From Liolophura sinensis (lineage: Eukaryota > Mollusca > Polyplacophora > Chitonida > Chitonidae), in NCBI RefSeq assembly GCF_032854445.1, contig NC_088298.1:9475504-9539503 (forward strand): a DNA stretch of 64,000 nt, written 5' to 3'. The notes beneath the pieces are model-generated. The model saw nothing but the letters and a program-made list of their open reading frames with translations. It did no database searches and was not told the origin of the DNA. A program made the position numbers and the translations under genes. Positions within the stretch are counted from its first letter, which is position 1. Each line of letters begins with the position of its first letter. This document shows, piece by piece, positions 44,781-55,510 of this stretch.

Positions 44781-46559
44781 CCAAACCTAAGCTTAAGTCA
44801 AATAGAACATTCGTGGCATGCCAACGCTGAAGGTTCAGCAAGTCCAATGGCATCAATTTCTCTGCAATTTGAAAAACTAGCTCCACTGATTCTGAACGTG
44901 GCACTGACAATTAAATCACACTCAAATTGTCGATCTGCCTAATCTGTCTGATCTGTAACGTATGAAGCATGTTTGAGAGCGTCAGTTAGGCCTTATGCTT
45001 CCTGATTCTGATTGGTTTTTACCTTTCATCCAATGATATTCATCCGCTAGACCTCAGCAACCACAGGAAACCCACAAGCATAACCAGCTCTTTTCAAAGC
45101 CTATTATTATCAACACAATGGTTTATTGATGTTTGTTTGCTTGTTATGTTTACAAAAGATAGAGGTGCATTTCAACAGTGACATATTTTCAGTGTAGTTT
45201 TGCTGCAACATTGTGCCGCACATTCATTTATCTGATTGTAGCTGAATGCTTTATACAGGACTTTTTCATTATACATGTGTCAATGCGCCCAAATCAAAAT
45301 ACTTCAGTTCCCCTTGGCTCTGCCCAGTATCCTTCCCCAGAATGGTGGCCCCCATCTTAAAAGTAAAAATATTTCTTGAGTAAGGCATAAAACACCAATC
45401 AAATAAATCAAAATACTTAAGTGTACATGTATGCAATCTACTTTTTTACTACTATTTATGTATACGATAAGAAATACACCTTGGTCCGGACAGGAGAAGA
45501 GGACACCCCTTCTACACCCTCAACAGCCCATTGCTCCAGCCCAAAGCAGAATATTCACATCTCATTCGTCAAACAAAATTATAAATGTCACAACTTCTGG
45601 CCGGACTCCTTTCTTACGTAATAGAAAACACAATTTGGTTCTACATTTACATGCACACAGACCCTAGGTCGTCACCAGAAAGCAGTCTTCAGACATGCTG
45701 TGATGACTCAAACAAGGCTGTTAATTTCTCCCTTAGACTAATGAACTTCACGCTCTTCTGTGCACAGAAAAATGAGCTAAGCAGCTTTCTTCTGTCTTCA
45801 CAATTCGTTGTTTATCGTACTGTGCAAGCTCAGAAATAATTTTTATGTTGGTGCTTATTAGAATCAATGGCAAGATGATTGAATACCACTCTGGCAATAC
45901 TGTAGTCATGTCATGGCAAGATTGGCATGACAAACATACTGTTATTTTTCAACCTTTTTTGAATCTTTGCAAGGTTTTTATTCAAGCATATTCTGAAGAC
46001 ATACATGTAATTCTGTGTAGACTGATAAAACTGTAATTTTTGTCAGGCCCTGACATTTGCCAACCCAACCCATGCAGTTTTGTCTCCAAATCAAATCAAA
46101 ATGCTGCACAAATCACACTGGAAGTTAGCCTATCATGTGCGTAAAGGTTAGGGAATTAAGGTAAGTAAAGTATTACAAAGGATGACATTTTGAAGATTTC
46201 AATACATCTCTTTGACGAAGACAGGTTTCTTTGGAGTTGCTGAATTCTTTATCTTTTTGTCACTGTTGCATTAACTGTGATAAAGTAAAGTTTACAGGTC
46301 TGAACTATCAATTATACACAACAAGTACCATACAGTTTAGTATCACATGTATCCTCATTATAATAAATCACCGATAATTTTGCCGGGTATTTGCATATTT
46401 TGTCTAATTCTGTGAATTACAGTCACCTGAAAGTATTCTAAGATTTATCTGGAAGCTATCAGGATATTCTAGTGGAAAGTTCAGCTTACAAAAAAAAAAA
46501 GCTTTCATGGCATTTATTTGCGTCCGAAACTTTAAAGGTTTTTTACCGAAAATACCAAT
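44781..46559. other. Non-coding block
   Basis: Contains a plus-oriented SINE family 1 fragment at 45341-45412 (CCAGAATGGTGGCCCCCATC, then TTTCTTGAGTAAGGCATAAA and an AAATAAAT tail) and a dispersed repeat at about 45940-46075 that matches 53580-53710. No gene recognised. Confidence 0.5.
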
Positions 46560-46575
46560 ATTTATTTATTTATTT

Positions 46576-47064
46576 GATTTTTAACTTCTTTGTTTTCACA
46601 CCCTCTCAAGACACTGAAACAAGTTTCGTTCTACTGATAAAACAAAAATTAAGGTGGTGTGATCTAATGTCAAATATCTCACCTATACAATGACTATCAG
46701 TATGAAGACTGGAGAAAAGGGGAAACCTCGGAAACAAACAACGCTTTGCTTTCGCAAGTTACAAACCGTCTCATGTTTTCACTTTGTTCTCGCCACGATA
46801 TGGTTGAAATATTGCCGATGTGGCGTTAAGCCATAATCATTCATTCATTCACAAGTTACAAATGAACCCTCACGAGTACCCTTGACCGTTTGTTGCCCCC
46901 AGAACACCCATTTACAGAAAGGGCACCAAAGGAAACAGTCTTACCTAACCTCGACCTTATCATATATGACAGAACATAATTTGATCTTGAAGACAAAACT
47001 ACATTCACAAAAAGTATAATTTTATCTTCTCCACAGAATTATACCTTGAGATTATGGCTGAATA
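46576..47064. repeat. Dispersed repeat, copy 2 (pair with 18881-19380)
   Basis: Matches 18881-19380 over its full length, including the embedded SINE family 3 core at 46790-46856. It is bordered on the left by a TTTATTTATTTATTTG run and on the right by another SINE family 1 tail, so its edges coincide with SINE tails. Confidence 0.85.
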
Positions 47065-47180
47065 TTTATTTATTTATTTATTTATTTGATTGGTGTTTTA
47101 CGTCGTACTCAAGAATATTTCACTTATACGACGGCGGGCAGCATTATGGTGGGAGCAAACCCACGACCACCCCACCTTTT
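47065..47180 (-). mobile_element. SINE family 1, head missing
   Basis: Long (TTTA)n tail, GATTGGTGTTTTACGTCGTA, core CACTTATACGACGGCGGGC, then AGCATTATGGTGGGAGCAAA. One of the best-preserved cores in the window. Confidence 0.85.
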
Positions 47181-48955
47181 CAGAATGAACCTCTGAGAAA
47201 AGGGTCACTGCTTAACAAAAGTAACAAGCTAGTCTTCACAACTATTAAAACCAACAATTTCCATCTAAATAATACACACTACCATCAAGTTCATGACTAC
47301 AAAGCAGCAAATATCAATATTATGACAAATTCTGAGGACATAATATTGTCCTAGACATTATTTCACTGCAAACCTACATGTAAAAATCAAAAAAAGATCA
47401 AGAAGAAGGAAGGTAAATGCTGAACTGATGTTTTCCCCCATTTCCATGGTGTTTGTAAAATAACAACACTGAATGAGTACAAAGTAAAAGATTAGTACAG
47501 GATTTTAACGTATGAGCTACAAAGTGGCTAAAGGATAAGGGAAGCAGGGGGGAAAAAAAGGATAGACCAATTACAGCAACCATAAATCACATTCATTCTC
47601 ACCTACCACAGAGGAGAGAAGTTCAACGCCACTCTTCCTGAACAAACGCTGGATGAAGACAATGAAGTTTGGTGAAATAAAGCAGAAAATCCCAGGAAAT
47701 AGTGTAAAAATCCAGGAGAAAAAGTTACTCCAAACTACCAAGGTTCTTGAAGAGTTAACACAAGTTGGGAAGCCCGGCAGTGGGAAGGTGTGAAACTCAC
47801 TTTCTTCTCCCTAGAAGCACTATCCCCTCAGAGAAGAACAGGGCAGCTAAAGCCTTAATCCCTTGTGGTCAGGCTTTAGGTCAAGTTCAGCAGGATAGCT
47901 GAATCCCCAGCTACAGGCACTGTAAGCCACTGACCAGTACCATCTGTGTAAACTTTGCTCAGGACACTGCAGAGGCCAGTGTTGCTGACCACTGTGACTG
48001 TGAATAGAGTAGCTGAGCCCCACGGGCTCTTCTATGTTAACAGCTTCTCACCATGTTATAAGAGGGTTGAGGGAGAGACCATTGTTGTACTATACAAGGC
48101 AGGCACCACTAACCGACCCAGTTTACAAAACTTGACCTAGATTATGATTTCTCTCTCTTTCCAGCCTACAATGGAATATTTAAGGAGATTTCCATGTAAG
48201 ACTGGCTGGAAATCTGCAACCCTTCAGTGTATGGCCAGCAGCCAGTTTCATTATAAACAGGGTCAATACATGCATGTGTGGCATCCAGTAATGGGAACAA
48301 CCTTGCCTTCAGGGCCAGGCTGTTACATAATACCCCTTCAGCCCTCTCCAAACCCACTGGCCAGTCAGCTTTTGGAGCTGAGCCAATTCAGGCTGGTTAT
48401 GTAAGATTTGGTGCAAAGGGACACCACTGGTCATCTGTTCTACAGTATTGACCAGTGTGCCTGGTCAAACATAGCTCAGTAGTGAGCTGTTAAGGGAGAG
48501 TGGTTCTGACCAGAGTGGGTGTACTGACCATCCAGCCATCCTAGCCCAATGTCCAGCCTGTCAGAATGCCTTAGCCCAGCCTAAATTGATCTCAGTAACA
48601 ACTCAATCTGACAGCAACTCTCCTTCACTCATAAACCCACGACTAATTTGTTGAATTCCATCCTTTAGTGGTCAGTCCAAAAAGCCATAAATCTGTTGTA
48701 CCGGGCTGCAGGGGAACTACCAGTTAAATAAACCAGATATGGCAGAATTGACCAGGAGCTTAGTGCTCAGTGCAGGCGATGATGCTTATCTTCATGCTCC
48801 AGTGATTTATAACACTTCTGTTTTCCAAAAGGCCTGGCCTTATTTATTTTGATAGCTATTTCCCACAACACAGTAAACCTAAACAAACAAATGGAATGTG
48901 TAAACACAGTAAAAATAGTGGGTGACACATTATAAAGATGTAGAAGTGCAGTTCA
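47181..48955. other. Non-coding block
   Basis: No gene recognised. A segment rich in GACCAGTG/CTGGTCA-type words (about 47860-48600) resembles stretches at 22380-22560 and 24360-24480 and may be another diffuse repeat. A short open frame at 48144-48404 shows no domain. Confidence 0.45.
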
Positions 48956-50275
48956 TGAGCCATAACTCATGAGAGTGTACCTGTACCCCCCCCCCCCCCC
49001 GACTGCCACTGTTTTCACACATAACTCATGCGAATGTACCTGCATCCCCCCCCCTCCGACTGCCACTTTCACACATAACTCATGAGAATGTACCTGTATC
49101 CCCCCCTCCGACTGCCACTGTTTTCACACATAACTCATGCGAATGTACCTGCATCCCCCCCCCTCCGACTGCCACTTTCACACATAACTCATGAGAATGT
49201 ACCTGTATCCCCCCCTCCGACTGCCACTGTTTTCACACATAACTCATGCGAATGTACCTGCATCCCCCCTGACTGCCACTTTCACACATAACTCATGAGA
49301 ATGTACCTATATCCCCCCCTCCGACTGCCACTGTTTTCACACATAACTCATGCGAATGTACCTGCATCCCCCCTGACTGCCACTTTCACACATAACTCAT
49401 GAGAATGTACCTATATCCCCCCCTCCGACTGCCACTGTTTTCACACATAACTCATGAGAATGTACCTGCACCCCCCCCCTGACTGCCACTTTCACACATA
49501 ACTCATGAGAATGTACCTGTATCCCCCCCTCCGACTGCCACTGTTTTCACACATAACTCATGAGAATGTACATGTATTCTCCCCCCACCCCCCCCGACTG
49601 CCACTGTTTCACGCATAACTCATGAGAATGTACCTCTATTCCCCAACTGCCACTGTTTTCACGCATAACTCATGAGAATGTACCTCTATTCCTCAACTGC
49701 CACTGTTTTCACGCATAACTCATGAGAATGTACCTGCATCCCCCCCCGACTGCCACTGTTTTCACACATAACTCATGAGAATGTACCTGCATCTCCCCCC
49801 CCCCGACTGCTACTTTCACACATAACTCATGAGAATGTACCTGCATCCCCCCCCCCCCCCCCGACTGCCACTTTCACACATAACTCATGAGAATGTACCT
49901 GTATTCCCCGACTGCCATTGTTTTCACACATAACTCATGAGAATGTACATGTATTCTCTCCACCACCCCCCCCCCCCCGACTGCCACTGTTTCACGCATA
50001 ACTCATGAGAATGTACCTCTATTCCCCGACTGCCACTGTTTTTACGCATAACTCATGAAAATGTACCTGTATTCCCTGACTGCCATTGTTTTCACCCAAA
50101 ACCATGACAATGTACCCTGTATTCCTCCGACTGCCATTGTTTTCACACGTAACTCATGAGAATGTACCTGTATTCCCGACTGCCATTGTTTTCACACATA
50201 ACTCATGAGAATGTACCTGTATAACCCCCCCCCCCCCCCCCCAGTCGCCACTGTTTTCACACATAACTCACACAC
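48955..50275. repeat. C-tract minisatellite, roughly 24 units of 50-60 bp
   Basis: Unit: CATAACTCATGAGAATGTAC then CTGTAT or CTGCAT, a C-tract of 5-18 bases, and GACTGCCACTGTTTTCACA. Unit length varies mainly through the C-tract and the presence or absence of GTTTT. The left half alternates two subtypes (GAGAATG/TGTATC and GCGAATG/TGCATC), a higher-order pattern of about 105 bp. Confidence 0.93.
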
Positions 50276-50579
50276 ATAACTGGGTATTTTCCCCATTTTA
50301 ATCCCGTTATATTTCGGCCTGTTTATTCTTTCATTATGGCCTTTCCCATAAAAAGAGTGCAGCTTTCATTCCGAAAACAAGCACAAATTTGCAATAGCTG
50401 TTACATGTATGATTATCCGATGAAAAGTCAATGTCATCTGGTACAATGTCTCCTACCTCCTTGAGTGAATTGCTCATGTTAAAAAAAAAAACAAAAAAAA
50501 AAAACAGGGTGCCAAAAATGTGACTAACCCACTGGCATATCAATTCTGGAGCGGCATGTCACAGTTCCATGTACAATTT
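50276..50579. other. Short non-coding stretch
   Basis: Includes a poly-A-rich tract near 50480-50505. No gene recognised. Confidence 0.5.
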
Positions 50580-50839
50580 TATTTACTTATTTATTTATTT
50601 GATTGGTGCTTTACGCCATACTCAAGAATATTTCACTTATATGACGGCGGCCAGCATTATGGTGGGAGGAAACCAAGCAGAACCACATCCATCAGCAGGT
50701 TGCTGACAGACCTTCCCACTTATGGCCGGAGAGGAAGCCAGCATGAGCTGGACCTGAACTCAAAGCAACCACATTGGTAAGAGGCTCCTGGGTCATTACA
50801 CTGCACTAGTGCGCTAACCAACTGAGCCATGGAGGCCCC
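50580..50839 (-). mobile_element. Full-length SINE family 1 (reference copy)
   Basis: On the minus strand: head GGGGCCTCCATGGCTCAGTT (A-box TGGCTCAGTTGGTTAGCGC), B-box-like GAGTTCAGGTCC, body CTTCCTCTCCGGCCATAAG and GTTTCCTCCCACCATAATG, core GGCCGCCGTCATATAAGTG, and tail CAAATAAATAAATAAGTAAA. GTCACAGTTC occurs on both sides (50558-50567 and 50840-50849), a likely target-site duplication. It is a tRNA-derived, non-autonomous element that must rely on a LINE for movement. Confidence 0.92.
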
Positions 50840-50849
50840 GTCACAGTTC

Positions 50850-51460
50850 AAAATACACACAGTAAGTACATGTATTGCGAAAAAAGTACTGTAATTCATC
50901 CAAAGTTAAGTTAAAATGCACTTTCAGAAGCACATAAAGGCCTTAAAATAACATTTCTCTTGTTAAGACTTTAGTTTTCTGAAAATAAGTACATATAAAT
51001 CAAACTTCACAAAAAATCCTAAGTGGCACTGTAAGGTGGATGAATCCGAATCAAGCAAAATGTACGACTTACAAATGCTCAACTTCACATGTAGGTGAAA
51101 TAACGTATAAACTTCTCCCCACCCACAAGCCCATATCGTCTTAAAACATACTTCTGATTCCACAAGCAAGCACCTACGTTGTCAAATCATCAACTATCCC
51201 TACAGACATGAGTATCAAGTAAACTTCTGCAGTCAGGTTTAGGAAGATGTCTACCATCAGATCTCCCTGTAACACATACAGACTAAGATTAACACGGAGA
51301 AGCTGTCATTCAGGGATAGTCTACTGACCAATCGCCCTTTTCAATCTCCCCTTAGTAGCCTTACGTGCCCAATGTTTCAATTTATGCCCTAGATCTGTTC
51401 CCTACCCAGATGCTTCATTGACCTTTGAGGACTCCAGATGTACCTTGATAATACATGTAT
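50850..51460. other. Non-coding block with old repeat
   Basis: 50890-51070 resembles the dispersed repeat at 13860-14045 (AATGCACTTTCAGAAGCACA and TCAAACTTCACAAAAAATCC). No gene. Confidence 0.5.
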
Positions 51461-51570
51461 ATTTATTTATTTATTTATTTGATTGGTGTTTTACACCGTA
51501 CTCAAGATTATTTCACTTATACAACGACGGCCAGCATCATGGTGGACGGAACCCCATGTCCACCCGCAAT
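51461..51570 (-). mobile_element. SINE family 1, truncated
   Basis: (TTTA)n tail, GATTGGTGTTTTACACCGTA, core CACTTATACAACGACGGCC, ending near ACCCCATGTCCACCCGC. Confidence 0.83.
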
Positions 51571-54480
51571 TTGCTGGATGACCCTGATACCATAACAGGT
51601 ACATATTACAGACGTGCAAGACCGATGGGTATAGGTCCTCCATATATATCAACATGAACTGTAGACTAAAAGGGTCAACATGTATATTTATCTATTTATT
51701 TACTTCTTTGATCATCAACACCGCACGCCAGAATTTTACACTCACATGTAAAATGTGCCTGTGTTAAATTACCGACCTTTGGGCAGGTTACAGACAAACT
51801 TTCCCACGTTATATATGCATCCCCTTTGGGTAGAAGAGCAGTGGTTTGCAACAAATGATGGACTGTGCAAATGGCAATACAAGCAACAGGTATCGTCAAC
51901 TGTCATCAAGACTCCAAGAATAGTGAGAACCCAGGAATCCACAAATTCCCAATGCTGGGATTGAACCAGCACATCACAACCTAAAGTAGTGCATGTAGGC
52001 CCAGGGGGCATAGACTAAAGAGAAACGTAGTCTGCGTATATACACGTACTTGTAGAAGCATGGATCCATATTCGGATTAATCTGCAGACTACTCTAAATG
52101 ATTAAAAAAAAAAATTAAGTACCTCACATAGGAATTTTTTTTTAAATTTTTTTTCATAGATATTTTCAAAGCAGTTTTCTAATTTTCCCTTTTGTTGATA
52201 CATTTTTTTTTTTTTTTAGAAAGACTTCTTTTTAGGGGTTGCAGCAGACTGACTACAATCCTTATTGTTCCTTTTCAAAATGGTTATAGTACATATTCAG
52301 AATAGCTTTTCTTAGTTTCTTTACGAAACTATAATCCAAAAACAGTACACAACTAGTCTTGGAATTTCAACACCAGTCATTACGACATCGCATGTGTACA
52401 CATGGACAAACTGATACGACCTACTTTGTTAGGTTAATTTAGCGGAAAACGCAGAATACGATAAAAACCTCTGCACGCATGCTGGAAGGGAATAAATCAA
52501 GCTGTGTAGCCGGTTGGGGATCTTTGGTGGCTCACTGAAGCTTCAATGATTCTCGCAATCTTCAACCCGCACTCAGTTCACATTGAAATTAAAACTCCAT
52601 CTGGCCCACTCGCGAGGTTATCCAATTAGAAACGATTGCTACAGAATTATCCACAAATACTTGATATACTCCTCAATCAGAGCCTAATTATACACAATTG
52701 AGAGGTCACGATGTTCCAGCTGGATGTTAACAGTAACTACAACACAATTTTACATATATAACACAAATAGAAATGACTGACTAAATCTAAAATACAGGAG
52801 ATTATCCAAAGAGAAACTTTGGCTAGAGAAAAGCCACAAAAGCTACATACATATACATTGGATACCCTAAAATCATTGGCTGTTGATGAATTATAGAGGT
52901 TATGATGGTTTAGCGGGAAGAGATGTTAACAATAACTACAACACAAATTTACATGCATACACAAATACAAATGACAGAATAAATTTAAATGTGCTTTTGA
53001 ATTGAATTTAATGAAATATCTCCTGTACAACTGCCATAACTGCTGGATACAACTGCAGGTCTATGTTTAACTGTATTACAGACAGTAGGATCTGATCCCA
53101 CAAATTATTTATCTTTCTACTTGAGTTGTTGTATACACGTCGAAAATGAAATCAATGTAATTTGTGATGTTGTCTATGAAATCTAGTGACTGTCTATCTT
53201 TTTACTACCGTAAGTTTTTTTTTTTTCTTTTTGTTACCTGAAAAATGTCAGGTCATCAGAATGACAAACAAATGTACTGCCTGCTCCTAACTCCTAAATT
53301 TCATCTCAGCCAGATGTGTTCAAATTACAAAACGTATGTTTGGCTCAAGCTCAGTTCATCACTTCACTTACATAACCCTTACAAACATTTATTACATTAT
53401 GTACATGTATGTGATACAAAACCCAGTGTACACGCAAACTTGCGCGATTTCAATGTAAAGACTTCAGTGCAGTACAGCTAGTTTTCAGAGCACATTATTT
53501 GGTTCAACCAACTTCAGCACCTACAGATGTCTGACAAAAGTCAGACACTAAGCTAATCTCTCGGCCGCCACTATAAAATGCATCTATTGTAATTATTTAA
53601 ACTTTTCACATATTTGCAAGGTGTTTATTCAGGCATATTCTGAAAGCATTATTCTGTGTAGACTGATAAAATTATACTTTTTGTGAAGTCCTGAAATTGG
53701 CCAATCCAACCAATGTAGTTGTGTCATCAAAATCAAAGAAAAATGTGCACAGGTATAGAACTGACTTTTGCTCTTTCATATATACAAAAAGGCTGAGGAA
53801 TAAGAATCCCTTCGCCTTGACCCCACCCCCCGACCCCACCCCCCAACCCCCCTCTCCCGACTCCCCTCCCCCTTCCACAAACACACCACCACCACCACCA
53901 CCAAACAATCACGGGTCAGAGTAAAAAAACAGTCAAATCATGCATGACTAACCAGATCAATGCAAGTATCTTTATAGATTCTGTAGCAGGCAAAATGCCC
54001 TACACAAATGCCTAATACGGTAACGCTTGAATGTCTACAAATCTAAACTGAAACCACTTCAGGCTTATTTAGTCCTGGCACGACAAAACTGGCACAAACC
54101 AAACTCATGTTGAAATAATAATCATCCCCCCATTCTGATTAGCTCAATAAAGCTTTCATCTCTAAAAACACATCATCGTTGTTTACGGTGGCTTTTGGAC
54201 ACACATAGTTTCGCTCAATGGCATTGTTTGCCAGCTACACACGCAGATTACTTGATGCTCAGCATACAATGAATGAGCGCATAATGGCTTCTTCATCAAA
54301 CAAAATCAATGCTGCACGAGTCCCTTAAAGCGCTAATTATCTTGTATTGCGGCTCAATGTCCGTTTTACCAGCGCATCGTTAATATCCAGTGACAGCGCA
54401 ATGGAAAATGGCCTGTCCTCAGTACCAGGCTGTGGAAACAAACCTTTCTCTTCTTCTTACAGGCATCCTTCAAGGAAAGT
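51571..54480. other. Non-coding block
   Basis: Contains a diverged SINE-like piece (about 51685-51760), poly-T tracts (52130-52220), a dispersed repeat (53580-53710) and a C-rich tract (53820-53880) followed by (ACC)n. Two stretches, 52490-52700 and 54130-54420, look less repeat-like and more complex than their surroundings. No coding exon recognised. Confidence 0.5.
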
Positions 54481-55510
54481 AGCACGGTGTCACAAAAAAT
54501 CAACATTATTTCTGCCAGTAGGCTTTAAATGTAACATAATTTCAGAGATCAATTCATCAATTCAAACCGCTAGCTAGGGTGCCTGAACATGACAACGAAA
54601 ATCAACATCATATCACTGAGTTGGGTGAATGATTATGAAAATGATATCAGAAAGATTTTACATCATTTTACACACATGGGCCTGAATATAAGAGGACGTC
54701 ACAGATTACATTCATCCTGAACACAAGATGTCACAGAAAATCAACATCATTTCAGCCAGGAAGCTTTCAATGTAATGGGATATCAGAGAGATCCTACATC
54801 AATTCAAACACGAGGGCCTGACCATAGGATGATGTCACAGAAGCTCAACATAAATTCAAAAAAGTGTGCTTGAACATGCATGTAGCATGATGTCACAGAA
54901 AATCAACATCAATTCCAACAGGCTAGCCAGGAAGCTTTGAATGTAAAGCAATGCCAGAGAGAATCTACATCAATTCAATCAGCGGCTCTAAAATGATGTC
55001 AGAATTCAGTCATAGCCTCTAAATGTAACATGATGTCAGAATTCAGTGAGGGGCTCTAAATGTAAAATGATGTCAGAATTCAGTCATACATGTAGCCTCT
55101 AAATGTAAAATGATGTCAGAATTCAGTGAGGTTCGCTAAATGTAAAATGATGTCAGAATTCAGTGAGGGGCTCTAAATGTAACATGATGTCAGAATTCAG
55201 TCAGTGGCTCTAAATGTAACATGATGTCAGAATTCAATTGGTGACTCTGAATGTAACATGCCAGAATTCAGTCAGGGTCCCTATATGTAACATGTCAGAA
55301 TTCAGTCAAGGGTTCTAAATGTAACATGATGTCAGAATTCAGTCAGGGGTTCTGAACATAGCACGATGTCAGAATTCAGTCAGGGGCTCTGAATGTAACA
55401 TATGTCAGAATTCAGTCAGTGGCTCTAAATGTAACATGATGTCAGAATTCAGTCAGTGGCTCTGAATGTAACATGATGTCAGAGAGATTCTAAATCAATT
55501 TAGCCCAGTA
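54480..55510. repeat. Nested tandem repeat, final unit about 37 bp
   Basis: From about 54970 to 55490 there are roughly 13 copies of AATGTAACATGATGTCAGAA plus TTCAGTCAGTGGCTCTA, period about 37 bp with small indels. To the left (54480-54970) longer degenerate units of 110-130 bp share ATGATGTCACAGAAAATCAA and CCAGGAAGCTTTGAATGTAA. The short array probably arose from part of the long unit. Confidence 0.85.

Noticed and set aside
47603-47637. 35-nt possible micro-exon on the minus strand
   Set aside because: It has an acceptor and donor but is too short and without any link to RAR phase or known sequence.
50780-50839. tRNA gene on the minus strand
   Set aside because: A-box and B-box motifs are present but the segment continues into a SINE body with target duplications; it cannot fold as a complete tRNA as far as I can see.
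53672-53908. Glycine-rich 78-codon minus frame
   Set aside because: Arises from the C-rich low-complexity tract at 53820-53905.
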